Shown piece after piece: positions 33,343-41,476 of a stretch of 64,000 nucleotides of DNA. The position numbers and the translations under genes are program-made. The stretch spans positions 1-64,000 of the forward strand of contig JAFRTE010000043.1 of the NCBI GenBank assembly GCA_017427285.1, read 5' to 3'. The notes under the pieces were generated by a model, which saw only the letters and a program-made list of their open reading frames with translations, did not search any database and was not told the DNA's origin. How positions within the stretch are numbered: the stretch's first letter is position 1; the number at the start of each line of letters is the position of its first letter. Source of the stretch: Clostridia bacterium (lineage in GTDB: Bacteria; Bacillota; Clostridia; Oscillospirales; UBA644).

Positions 33343-33399
33343 TACCTTTTCGGGCAATTATGACCAATTTTTTTCCGTATAGATATGTGAGGCACGGAT

Positions 33400-33969
33400 T
33401 TGAGCTTATTTGAACTTTTTCTTCTGGGTATCGGTTTGTCTATGGACGCTTTTGCGGTGTCCGTATGCAAAGGGATGATAATGCGAAAGCCGCAAATTAA
33501 AAATGCGGCGCTGATATCCCTGTTTTTCGGCGGTTTTCAGGCGCTGATGCCGTTTATCGGCTGGCTTCTGGGAAGACAGTTTGAATCGGTAATAAAGGCG
33601 TATGACCACTGGATAGCGTTTTTCCTTCTTGCGTTTTTAGGCGGAAAAATGATATTCGACGCCTTAAAAAAGGATGGCAAAGAAGAGAAATACAAAGAGT
33701 CAGCTGATATAAAAGAGCTGTTTTTGCTTGCGGTCGCAACAAGCATAGACGCTCTTGCCGTCGGAGTTACTCTGGCGTTTCTTGACGTTTCTCTTGCCGA
33801 AGCGGTAAGCGTGATAGGCGTTACAACGTTTGTTATTACGTTTTGCGGCGTTTATATCGGAGCAAAAACGGGAGAATATTTAAAGGACAAGGCGCAGATT
33901 GCAGGCGGAGTCGTTTTGATCTTGATCGGGATAAAAATTCTTGTCGAACATCTTTCCGGCGCAGCGTAA
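33400..33969 (+). CDS. mntP: Putative manganese efflux pump MntP
   Basis: 189 residues, six helices in two repeats: GIGLSMDAFAVSVCKGM (repeat 1) and ATSIDALAVGVTLAF (repeat 2), each with the metal-site Asp. The start is TTG, with GAGG 7-8 nt upstream. No yybP-ykoY manganese riboswitch, often found before mntP, can be seen in the 130 nt upstream. It is followed by a MATE pump 33 nt downstream on the same strand. Confidence 0.9.
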   Translation: MSLFELFLLGIGLSMDAFAVSVCKGMIMRKPQIKNAALISLFFGGFQALMPFIGWLLGRQFESVIKAYDHWIAFFLLAFLGGKMIFDALKKDGKEEKYKESADIKELFLLAVATSIDALAVGVTLAFLDVSLAEAVSVIGVTTFVITFCGVYIGAKTGEYLKDKAQIAGGVVLILIGIKILVEHLSGAA

Positions 33970-34002
33970 AAGGATGATCCGAATAACAAAAAGGGTTAAA
34001 AA

Positions 34003-35379
34003 ATGAGTATTTTAACAAAAGACAGACAGTTTTACAAAACATTGTTTACGATCGCGTTGCCCGTTGCGCTTCAGCAGCTTATTTCGCTTGCGGTTGTAAT
34101 GCTCGATAACGTTATGGTGGGCTCGCTCGGCGATATTTCGCTTTCTGCGGTATCGCAGGCAAACCAGGTAACGGTGTTTTTCACGTTTTTTGTCCGCGGC
34201 ATTTCGGGCGGAGCGGCGCTTTTGATCTCACAGTATTGGGGCAAAAAGGACACCGGCAGGATAAAGCAGATTTTTTCCATGACTTTTATAACAACCGTCG
34301 TTCTTGCCGGGACCGTTACGCTTTTTGTGTTTCTATTTCCGGATACGGTTGTGAAATTTTTCTCAAACAATACCGATATCCTCTCCGAAGCAACTTCATA
34401 TATAAAAATAGCGTGCTTTTCGTATATCCTTTTCGCCGTTTCGGATACGTTTATTGCGATGCTTCGGTGTATCGAAATAGTAAAGATCACGTTTATCGTC
34501 TCTATCATCTCGTTTTTCACAAACCTCGGCGGAAATTATATCCTGATTTTCGGCAAGTTCGGTCTTCCCGCAATGGGTGTTCGCGGCGCGGCGACGGCTA
34601 CCGTTATCGCAAGGGGTATCGAGCTTATTATCGTAATGATCTTCTTTTTTAAAGGACAGAAAAAGCTGTCTGTACGACCGAAAGATCTTTTTTATGCGGA
34701 AAAACCGATGTGGAAAGACTTTTTCCGTTACGGCATACCTGTTATCGTGGGCGACGTTCAGTGGGGACTCGTAGGCGTTGTAAAAGCCGTAATAATAGGC
34801 AGACTAACGGTTGAAATGATGGCGGCGGTATCTATTACGGACGTTGTAATGCAGCTCGGGCTTATTTTTGCAAACGGACTTGCTGCGGGGGCGTGCGTAA
34901 TAATCGGCAAAACCGTAGGAGTAAACGATTTTGCCAAAACGAGAGAGTATTCAAGAAGTATCGAGATAATATTTGCGGTCGTGGGTATTATTATGGGCGC
35001 GCTCGTATTTACGCTGCGCTTTATTCCCGTATCGCTTTACACTGAAATATCGCAGCAGACAAAAGACCTTGCAAAGCAGCTTCTTGCAATAGGCGCGGTA
35101 TCGCTTATGGGCACGAGCTATCATATGGCCTGTTTTACGGGCATAAACCGAGGCGCGGGCGACAGCAGATTCGTTTTTTTTGTCGATATGATCTGCGGCT
35201 GGCTTGTTGTCTTGCCTTTAAGCGCAATCTCAGCTGCGGGATATTTAAACTCGTGGAGCCCCCTTTTCACTTTGCCGCTCGTTTATCTTTGCACGAGAAT
35301 AGACCAGTGCTTCAAATGGATAATCGCGCTTATCCGCCTTCGCGGCAACAAATGGATAAGAAACGTGACGAGAGAATAA
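34003..35379 (+). CDS. MATE family efflux transporter
   Basis: 458 residues with about 12 helices in two homologous halves. Starts FYKTLFTIALPVALQQLISL, then VVMLDNVMVGSLGDISLSAVSQANQ, which is typical of MATE drug/sodium antiporters. The second half repeats the pattern from about residue 235 (RYGIPVIVGDVQWGLVG). Likely exports cationic drugs or metabolites. Probably in one transcript with mntP. Confidence 0.9.
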   Translation: MSILTKDRQFYKTLFTIALPVALQQLISLAVVMLDNVMVGSLGDISLSAVSQANQVTVFFTFFVRGISGGAALLISQYWGKKDTGRIKQIFSMTFITTVVLAGTVTLFVFLFPDTVVKFFSNNTDILSEATSYIKIACFSYILFAVSDTFIAMLRCIEIVKITFIVSIISFFTNLGGNYILIFGKFGLPAMGVRGAATATVIARGIELIIVMIFFFKGQKKLSVRPKDLFYAEKPMWKDFFRYGIPVIVGDVQWGLVGVVKAVIIGRLTVEMMAAVSITDVVMQLGLIFANGLAAGACVIIGKTVGVNDFAKTREYSRSIEIIFAVVGIIMGALVFTLRFIPVSLYTEISQQTKDLAKQLLAIGAVSLMGTSYHMACFTGINRGAGDSRFVFFVDMICGWLVVLPLSAISAAGYLNSWSPLFTLPLVYLCTRIDQCFKWIIALIRLRGNKWIRNVTRE

Positions 35380-35388
35380 TAAACAGAA

Positions 35389-35416
35389 AAAATCCTGCGC
35401 TTATGCGCAGGATTTT
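35389..35416. terminator. Bidirectional terminator between the MATE gene and the tRNA pair
   Basis: AATCCTGCGC-TTAT-GCGCAGGATT flanked by A6 and T5. It serves the MATE transcript on the plus strand and the tRNA transcript on the minus strand. Confidence 0.85.
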
Positions 35417-35491
35417 TGGTGACCCGTAGCAGAATCGAACTGCTGCCCCAGCCGTGAAAGGGCCGTGTCTTAACCGCTTGACTAACGGGCC
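35417..35491 (-). tRNA. tRNA-Glu (TTC anticodon), CCA encoded
   Basis: Minus strand. The acceptor pair GGCCCGT/ACGGGTC, D-arm AGTCAAGCGGTTAAGAC, anticodon loop CCTTTCACG and T-arm with TTCGATT all fit tRNA-Glu. The 3' CCA is part of the gene (35417-35419). It is downstream of tRNA-Met with 3 nt between them. Confidence 0.95.
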
Positions 35492-35494
35492 GTA

Positions 35495-35571
35495 TGGTAG
35501 CGGAAGCTGGATTTGAACCGGCGACCGTACGGGTATGAACCGTATGCTCTAGCCAACTGAGCTATTCCGCC
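35495..35571 (-). tRNA. tRNA-Met (CAT anticodon), elongator type, CCA encoded
   Basis: Minus strand. Acceptor GGCGGAA/TTCCGCT (G1·U72 wobble), D-loop TAGCTCAGTTGGCTAGAGC, anticodon stem TACGG/CCGTA with CAT in the loop, T-loop TTCAAAT, 3' CCA encoded. The stem sequence matches elongator tRNA-Met of Firmicutes rather than initiator or lysidine-modified tRNA-Ile. Confidence 0.9.
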
Positions 35572-35616
35572 ATACCGGCTCATCCGAATTCGAAAGGAAT
35601 ATCGAACAGCCTATAT

Positions 35617-35645
35617 AGTATACACTAAACAAAATGATTTGTCAA
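35617..35645 (-). promoter_or_regulatory. Promoter of the tRNA-Met/tRNA-Glu pair
   Basis: Minus strand TTGACA (35645-35640), 17-nt spacer, TATACT (35622-35617), about 45 nt upstream of tRNA-Met. Confidence 0.85.
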
Positions 35646-35741
35646 GTCGTTTTTTATTAATTTTTATGATATTTTTGTGAACTCAAAATACGAAGTAATT
35701 ACAGAATATTACGCAAAATGTGATTTTTTTCAAAAAAGTGA

Positions 35742-35770
35742 TTGACAAGCGCAACATTTTAGTGTATTAT
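35742..35770 (+). promoter_or_regulatory. Promoter of the DUF1292 gene
   Basis: TTGACA at 35742-35747, 17-nt spacer, TATTAT at 35765-35770, about 50 nt before the ATG. Confidence 0.75.
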
Positions 35771-35819
35771 TATATTGTAATGAAAATATATATAAAACTA
35801 ACAGATACGGGAGATCATT

Positions 35820-36110
35820 ATGTCCGACATAGAAAAAGACGAAATAATAACTCTTACCGATGAAGACGGCAACGAGATTAATTTTGTCGTTGTATACGCC
35901 GTTGAATACAACGGCAAAGATTACCTTGCGCTCGTTGAAGAAGAGCACTACGAAGACGAGACCTGCGAGTTTACGATCCTGAGAGTAGACGAAACGGAAG
36001 GCGACGACGCCCTTCTCGAGACAATAGAAGACGAGGACGAATTCAACAACGTGCTTGCTTTGATTGAAAATAATCTTGACGACGAATTTGAGATCAGCGA
36101 TATCGAGTAA
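35820..36110 (+). CDS. DUF1292 protein
   Basis: 96 residues, strongly acidic. The pattern IITLTDEDGNEINFVVVYAVEYNGKDYLAL...EEEDEFNNVLALIE is characteristic of DUF1292 (YrzB-like) proteins of Firmicutes. No function is known. In many Clostridia it is near holliday-junction resolvase and alaS genes, which are not present here. It stands alone behind its own promoter. Confidence 0.85.
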   Translation: MSDIEKDEIITLTDEDGNEINFVVVYAVEYNGKDYLALVEEEHYEDETCEFTILRVDETEGDDALLETIEDEDEFNNVLALIENNLDDEFEISDIE

Positions 36111-36111
36111 A

Positions 36112-36345
36112 AAGATTTCCTGCGCGGTTCGTGTTCCGCAGGTATAATTAAAACCTACACCTGTTTGTTGGGATTCCGCCTTCCGCTGCGGGGGAGCAGA
36201 CCTCTCGGACTCTGTCCGAACGTTGGGAGCACAAAACAGCGGAGAGGAATTAACCCACTTTTTAAGCAGGGCTTATATTTGCCTCGGAATTACACATTTT
36301 TGTGTACTCCCCACGGCCGTGCGGGAAATTTTAATTTTGACTTTT
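36112..36345 (+). ncRNA. ssrS: Candidate 6S RNA
   Basis: This 335-nt gap contains a long closed RNA structure. The ends pair: TTTCCTGCGCGG (36116-36127) with CCGTGCGGGAAA (about 36322-36333), 12 bp with two wobbles. Inside, a long apical arm forms from GGGATTCC..TCCGCTG and CAGCGGA..GGAAT..CCC, capped by CGGAC-TCT-GTCCG. Between the closing stem and the arm lie large unpaired strands; the 3' one holds the small hairpin TACACA/TGTGTA. A closing stem, central bubble and apical arm over about 220 nt is the 6S RNA plan. A T-rich tail follows. TTGACG (36076-36081) and GATATC (36099-36104), 17 nt apart inside the preceding gene, may be its promoter. Confidence 0.65.
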
Positions 36346-36445
36346 TTCAAATCAGCGAAAGCAACGGAAAAAGGATTTCGTTGCTTCGTATGATTTTAAT
36401 CAATAAATAAAAATAGATGCGGACCGACGTCCGCACGGGTGATTT

Positions 36446-38254
36446 ATGACAAACGATATAAATCTTATACGCAATTTTTCGATAATCGCGCATATCGACC
36501 ACGGAAAATCAACGCTTGCGGACCGTCTTTTGCAGCTGACGAAAACGGTTGCGGATAGAGACATGGAAGAGCAGCTTCTTGATAACATGGATCTTGAGCG
36601 CGAACGCGGAATAACGATAAAGGCGCGCGCCGTAAAAATGCTTTATACGGCAAAAGACGGTAAAACGTATACCTTTAACCTCATAGATACTCCGGGGCAC
36701 GTAGACTTCAACTATGAAGTGTCTCGTTCTCTCGTTGCATGCGAAGGAGCGGTTCTTGTTGTTGACGCATCCCAGGGTATAGAGGCGCAGACGCTCGCAA
36801 ACACGTATCTTGCGGTCGACAACAACCTTGAAATAATGCCCGTCATCAATAAAATAGACCTTCCGTCCGCAGACCCTGACCGCGTTATCAGGGAAATTGA
36901 AGATACTATCGGTATTCCTGCGGAAAACGCTCCGAAAGTATCGGCAAAAACGGGAGAAAACTGCGAAGAGATACTTGAGCGCATCGTAACGGATATTCCC
37001 GCGCCGAAAGGAGACAGAAACGCGCCTTTGCGCGCGCTGATTTTTGACAGTATATACGATTCATACCGCGGCGTAATAGTATACGTCAGGGTTTTTGACG
37101 GAACGCTTCGCGCTGGAGACAGAATAAGAATGATGTCTACGGGCGCGGAGTTTGAAGTTGTGGAAACGGGATGTCTCCGTCCGTTCGGATTTGAAAAGGA
37201 AGACGAAATAGAGGCGGGCGAGGTCGGCTACATAATGGCGTCCATCAAAACCGTCCGCGATACTCAGGTCGGCGATACGGTAACGAATGCGGAAAACCCG
37301 TGTTCGGATCCTATGCCCGGCTACAAAAAAGTCCAGCCGATGGTCTTTTCCGGCGTGTATCCCGCCGATGGAGCAAAATACGAAGATCTGCGCGAAGCGC
37401 TTGAAAAGCTGCAGTTAAACGACGCTTCCCTTTCGTTTGAAAAAGAGTCGTCCGCCGCTCTCGGCTTCGGATTTCGCTGCGGTTTTCTCGGACTTCTTCA
37501 TATGGAGATCATACAGGAGCGTCTTGAAAGAGAATATAATCTCGATCTTATCACTACCGCTCCGAGCGTTATTTACAAAATAAAGAAGACGTCGGGCGAT
37601 GAGGAATATATCTCGAATCCTTCCGCGTACCCCTCCCCTTCGGATATCGCCGTCGCGTATGAGCCGTTTGTAAAAGCAGATATTTTTTCGCCTACCGAGT
37701 TTATCGGAACGGTAATGGACCTTTGCACGGAGCGCCGCGGCATTTTCAAAAATATGACGTATATAGACGAAGCGAGGGTCAATCTGCATTACAGTCTGCC
37801 GCTGAACGAGATCATATACGATTTCTTCGACGCTCTGAAGTCCAGAACAAGAGGTTACGCGTCGCTTGACTACGAGTTTGAAGAATACAGGGAAAGCAAG
37901 CTCGTAAAACTCGACATTCTTCTCAACGGAGATATAATAGACGCGCTGTCGTTTATAGTCCATGCGGACAGAGCGTATGCGAGGGGAAGAAAAATCGCCG
38001 AAAGACTGAAGGAAAACATCCCCAGGCAGCTTTTTGAGATCCCCATCCAGGCGGCCGTCGGCGGAAAGATAATAGCCAGAGAAACCGTAAAAGCGCTGAG
38101 AAAAGACGTATTGGCAAAATGCTACGGCGGCGATATCACAAGAAAGAAAAAACTGCTTGAAAAACAGAAGGAGGGAAAGAAGAGAATGCGCTCTTTCGGC
38201 ACGGTAGAACTGAGCCAGGAAGCGTTTATGTCTGTTCTTAAATTTGACGAATGA
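36446..38254 (+). CDS. lepA: Elongation factor 4 (back-translocating GTPase LepA)
   Basis: 602 residues, the normal length. G1 [16 protein letters not shown]2 region [11 protein letters not shown]3 DTPGHVDF and G4 [10 protein letters not shown] are intact. The C-terminal tail ends [25 protein letters not shown]..., unique to LepA. It acts on the ribosome in elongation or subunit assembly. A TGCGGAC-CGAC-GTCCGCA hairpin (36418-36435) stands just before the GGGTGA ribosome binding site. The stop codon overlaps the next start (ATGA). Confidence 0.97.
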   Translation: MTNDINLIRNFSIIAHIDHGKSTLADRLLQLTKTVADRDMEEQLLDNMDLERERGITIKARAVKMLYTAKDGKTYTFNLIDTPGHVDFNYEVSRSLVACEGAVLVVDASQGIEAQTLANTYLAVDNNLEIMPVINKIDLPSADPDRVIREIEDTIGIPAENAPKVSAKTGENCEEILERIVTDIPAPKGDRNAPLRALIFDSIYDSYRGVIVYVRVFDGTLRAGDRIRMMSTGAEFEVVETGCLRPFGFEKEDEIEAGEVGYIMASIKTVRDTQVGDTVTNAENPCSDPMPGYKKVQPMVFSGVYPADGAKYEDLREALEKLQLNDASLSFEKESSAALGFGFRCGFLGLLHMEIIQERLEREYNLDLITTAPSVIYKIKKTSGDEEYISNPSAYPSPSDIAVAYEPFVKADIFSPTEFIGTVMDLCTERRGIFKNMTYIDEARVNLHYSLPLNEIIYDFFDALKSRTRGYASLDYEFEEYRESKLVKLDILLNGDIIDALSFIVHADRAYARGRKIAERLKENIPRQLFEIPIQAAVGGKIIARETVKALRKDVLAKCYGGDITRKKKLLEKQKEGKKRMRSFGTVELSQEAFMSVLKFDE

Positions 38255-38961
38255 CTGATTACGATTTGATTGCCTCGATATATGACGAATTTACCGACGG
38301 ATTTGATTATTCGGAATATCTTGACCGCATTTTTCAAAAAGCCCCGTATCTTCCGAAATCAGGTCTTGCGCTCGACTGCGGCTGCGGCACGGGCACACTG
38401 ATTTGCGAGCTTGAAAAACGGGGATATTCCTGCACTGGCGTTGATATTTCGCCCGAAATGCTCAAAAACGCGTCGGAAAAGATAGATAATGCGGGATTTG
38501 AGCCGCACCTTGTCTGTCAGCCGCTTGAAAAAATAGATCTATACGGCGCATATGATATCTGTTTTTGCACTCTCGACACGGTAAACCACCTTAACGGAAG
38601 ACAGCTGAAGAAATTTTTCGGCAGACTGAAGTATTTTACGGAACCGAAAGGATATTTTGTGTTTGACGTAAAAACAAAAGCGCTGATGAAAAAAGCCGCT
38701 ATGCCCAGAATAACCGATAACGAAGACTCAATGCTTATTCTCGACGGATTTTATTCAGATAGCCGCCTGAAAAATTACATTACCGTTTTTTCGAAAGACG
38801 GAGAAAAGTATACCCGATACGACAGCGTAATAACGGAAAATCATTATGAGCGCGGCAATCTGAAAAATCTCCTTAAAGACAGCTGGTTTGAACCGCTCGA
38901 AGTTTTCGCTTTCAAAGGAAGAGATATTTTTATTGCACAGAGTAAAAGGAATTATGCATGA
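38251..38961 (+). CDS. Class I SAM-dependent methyltransferase
   Basis: 236 residues. Motif I is [15 protein letters not shown] (about 40-54), followed by [11 protein letters not shown] and the post-I/II block [15 protein letters not shown]. Substrate unknown. It overlaps lepA by 4 nt at the start and the DUF2156 gene by 4 nt at the end, so it is tightly coupled within a lepA operon. Confidence 0.8.
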   Translation: MTDYDLIASIYDEFTDGFDYSEYLDRIFQKAPYLPKSGLALDCGCGTGTLICELEKRGYSCTGVDISPEMLKNASEKIDNAGFEPHLVCQPLEKIDLYGAYDICFCTLDTVNHLNGRQLKKFFGRLKYFTEPKGYFVFDVKTKALMKKAAMPRITDNEDSMLILDGFYSDSRLKNYITVFSKDGEKYTRYDSVITENHYERGNLKNLLKDSWFEPLEVFAFKGRDIFIAQSKRNYA

Positions 38962-39842
38962 ATTTTAACAGTATAGGTCTTGACGATATACAAAAGATAC
39001 GTCCGTATCTCGAAAAAGGAAAAACTCGCCTTATGGATCTGACCGTAGGCGGAATTTTCATGTGGCGGGACTACATGAACATACAGTGCGCTGCACAAGA
39101 CGGCACGCTGTTTATCAAAATACGCTATCCGGAGCTGAAAACGTCGCTTTTCCTCCCCGTCGGAGGAGACAGAGACGCAGGCATGAAAAAACTGATCGAC
39201 TACTGCAAAGAAAGCGGACAGGAGCCGAGATTTGTATACGTTACGGATGAAGAGCTCGAATGGCTCAAAAACGGATACGCCGTAAAGGAAATAATCGAAG
39301 ATACCATAAGCTACGATTATTTTTACGCCGCCGAAAGTCTCCGCGAGTTTTCGGGGCGGAAATACCATACTCAGAAAAACCATATAAACAAGTTTATGAA
39401 TACTTATACGGACTTTGAATTTGAAGAAATAAACGGCTCTAATATCGCCGACGTGACAGATTTTTACGTCGAATACGCGCAGACTTATGAAAAGGAGAGC
39501 GCGTTTGCGATGGTAGAGGGCGAAAAGGTATTCGAAGTTCTCGCAAATCTCGATAAATACGGATTTTTCGGCATTTTACTGCGTGCGGGAGGAAGAACGG
39601 TCGCGTTTTCGCTCGGCGAAAAGATAAACGACACGCTTTTTGTTTCGATCGAGAAAGCGGATAAAGCGGTAACCGGCGCATATCAGATGACGGTCAGGGA
39701 ATTTGCGAGAAGATATACAAACGACAGCGTGATATATATAAACAGGGGCGACGATGCCGGAGACGAAGGGCTGCGGCAGTCAAAACAGTCGTACCACCCG
39801 ATCGCGATGCTGAAAAAGAATACGGTTTTATTGGATATATAA
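38958..39842 (+). CDS. DUF2156 (phosphatidylglycerol lysyltransferase-like C-terminal domain) protein
   Basis: 294 residues without membrane segments. The fold pattern matches soluble DUF2156 proteins: two GNAT-like halves, with SGRKYHTQKNHINKFM in the middle and YINRGDDAGDEGLRQSKQSYHPIAMLKK at the end. The last block resembles the substrate end of MprF and related aminoacyl-tRNA transferases. An aminoacyl or acyl transfer role is possible; nothing shows the substrate. Confidence 0.75.
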   Translation: MNFNSIGLDDIQKIRPYLEKGKTRLMDLTVGGIFMWRDYMNIQCAAQDGTLFIKIRYPELKTSLFLPVGGDRDAGMKKLIDYCKESGQEPRFVYVTDEELEWLKNGYAVKEIIEDTISYDYFYAAESLREFSGRKYHTQKNHINKFMNTYTDFEFEEINGSNIADVTDFYVEYAQTYEKESAFAMVEGEKVFEVLANLDKYGFFGILLRAGGRTVAFSLGEKINDTLFVSIEKADKAVTGAYQMTVREFARRYTNDSVIYINRGDDAGDEGLRQSKQSYHPIAMLKKNTVLLDI

Positions 39843-39860
39843 AGCCTTACGGAGAAAAAG

Positions 39861-40598
39861 ATGAAAAGCGAGATAATTCAAAGATACATACACGGAGATA
39901 CGCTGATAATCGTATCGTCGCTGCACGGAATATGCGAAGAGATCGCCAAGAATCAGGACATAACGCAAAACAGCAGTTATCTCTCGCTCGGTATTGCCGC
40001 TGCGTTTACAGCCGCGCTTGCCGCCGAACAGAAAGAGGATGAAACGTATCTTACCGCCTGCTTTAAATGGACAAAAACGGGAAAATCTATTGCCGTTACT
40101 GCGTTCGGCGACGGCCGTATGTGCGCCTGCATTGAATCCTTTGCCCCCGAGGCGGATACGGACAGCACCGTACTTGAAGTAACAAGACATTCCGACGTCG
40201 GAGGCGAATACCGCAGCGTTGTTATCGGCAAAAACGTGCAGGGCGCGATAAACGCGTATATTTCCGAAAGCATGCAGAGAAACGCGAAATGGAAAACGAT
40301 ACGCGACGGGCGCAAAACAACGGGCATTTTTGTCCAGGAGCTGCCCGGCGGCGCGGATCTGAGAAAAACATGGGATGATATCAAACCTTTTTTCAAGGTC
40401 CTTGACGAAAACGAGCTGATAAATGCCGGCTGCGAATTTCTCGGAGAACGCGAACTGAAATTCGGATGTCACTGTTCAAGAAGAAGCGCGCAAAGAATAC
40501 TTGAAACGATCCCGCCCTCCGAGAGAGCGGCTTTGGGCAAAACTGCGGAGATAATCTGCAAATTCTGCGGAAAGAAATACGAGATACAAAATGAATAA
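39861..40598 (+). CDS. hslO: Hsp33-type redox-regulated chaperone, short form
   Basis: 245 residues, against about 290 for typical Hsp33. The C-terminal redox switch is intact: CHC at 203-205 and CKFC at 233-236 would bind zinc when reduced. The N-terminal half retains SLGIAAAFTAALAAEQ and GIFVQELPGG. The middle is shorter than usual. In known Hsp33, oxidation releases zinc and activates holdase function. It overlaps the pyrK-like gene by 8 nt. Confidence 0.75.
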   Translation: MKSEIIQRYIHGDTLIIVSSLHGICEEIAKNQDITQNSSYLSLGIAAAFTAALAAEQKEDETYLTACFKWTKTGKSIAVTAFGDGRMCACIESFAPEADTDSTVLEVTRHSDVGGEYRSVVIGKNVQGAINAYISESMQRNAKWKTIRDGRKTTGIFVQELPGGADLRKTWDDIKPFFKVLDENELINAGCEFLGERELKFGCHCSRRSAQRILETIPPSERAALGKTAEIICKFCGKKYEIQNE

Positions 40599-41346
40599 AA
40601 ATCACTATTTTTGCGAAATAACAGGTAAACAGACCTACGAAAAGCTTACGGATATCACCGTGGCATTTCCCGAAGCGGAAAAAATCTGCTCTCCGGGACA
40701 GTTTTTGCATATACTCTGCGGGGGCAACTCTTTTTTAAGACGACCGATAAGCATATGCGACGTATCAAAAAACTCTCTCCGTTTTATTTTTGAAATAAGG
40801 GGGGAAGGAACGAAGGCGCTCGCGGAAAAAGGCGTCGGGGATATCGTTGACATGCTAGCGCCGCTCGGCCACGGCTTTGATCTGTCGCCAAAAGACGAAA
40901 ACGTTGTTGCCGTCGGCGGAGGAATAGGATGCTTTCCTCTGCTTTACGCTGCAAAAAGGTGCGGCAGCGTTAAGGCGATACTCGGTTTTAGAAATAAAGC
41001 CGCCGTTTACGGCAAATTCGTCGATGATTTCAGAAAAGTCTGCGAAGTTACGCTTATGACGGACGACGGCACCGCGGGAGAAAATGGTTTTACGCCGCAG
41101 GGTCTTGAAAAAATGCTTGAAAACGGAGAGAAGATAGATAAAATAATAACGTGCGGCCCCTCGGTGATGATGGAAAAAATAATCTCAACTGCCGAAAAAT
41201 ACAGTATCCCCTGTCTCGCGTCTTTTGAAGAAAGAATGGGCTGCGGTACCGGAACGTGTCTTTGCTGTTCCACCAAAATAAACGGAAAGATGCGGTGCGT
41301 TTGCAAAGACGGGCCCGTATTCGAGTTTTGCGGACAGAATAAGTGA
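40591..41346 (+). CDS. PyrK-like iron-sulfur flavoprotein (dihydroorotate dehydrogenase electron-transfer subunit)
   Basis: 251 residues. An N-terminal FAD-binding barrel has RRPISICDV (about 50-58), the NAD-binding site has GGGIGCFPLLYA (about 109-120), and a C-terminal [2Fe-2S] site has Cys218, Cys223, Cys226 and Cys238. This matches PyrK, which passes electrons from the PyrD subunit to NAD+. No pyrD is adjacent; pyrE lies 21 kb away. It may serve a distant PyrD or another partner. It starts within the last codons of hslO, so the two are co-translated. Confidence 0.8.
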   Translation: MNKNHYFCEITGKQTYEKLTDITVAFPEAEKICSPGQFLHILCGGNSFLRRPISICDVSKNSLRFIFEIRGEGTKALAEKGVGDIVDMLAPLGHGFDLSPKDENVVAVGGGIGCFPLLYAAKRCGSVKAILGFRNKAAVYGKFVDDFRKVCEVTLMTDDGTAGENGFTPQGLEKMLENGEKIDKIITCGPSVMMEKIISTAEKYSIPCLASFEERMGCGTGTCLCCSTKINGKMRCVCKDGPVFEFCGQNK

Positions 41347-41394
41347 TTTTCCGCCGTATTTTGTAAACTTTTTTCTAAATACGAGGCTGACATG

Positions 41395-41446
41395 TTGACA
41401 AATAAAAGGAATTATGTTAAAATGCCTTTACTTTATTTTAGTAAAG
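41395..41446 (+). promoter_or_regulatory. Promoter of the his operon with an operator-like inverted repeat
   Basis: TTGACA at 41395-41400, 17-nt spacer, TAAAAT at 41418-41423. A perfect inverted repeat CTTTACT-7 nt-AGTAAAG spans 41426-41446, right over the expected transcription start. This position suits a repressor. No T-box and no His-rich leader peptide are visible in the leader. Confidence 0.7.
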
Positions 41447-41476
41447 TGGTAAATCGTTAAAGTATCGGGTGTTTTT

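Noticed and set aside
33268-33399. yybP-ykoY manganese riboswitch before mntP
   Set aside because: The conserved core could not be found; the space is taken by the divergent promoter and leader of the zinc-ribbon gene.
41347-41476. T-box or His leader peptide before the his operon
   Set aside because: The leader is too short for a T-box, holds no terminator, and has no His-rich ORF; only the promoter and inverted repeat are visible.
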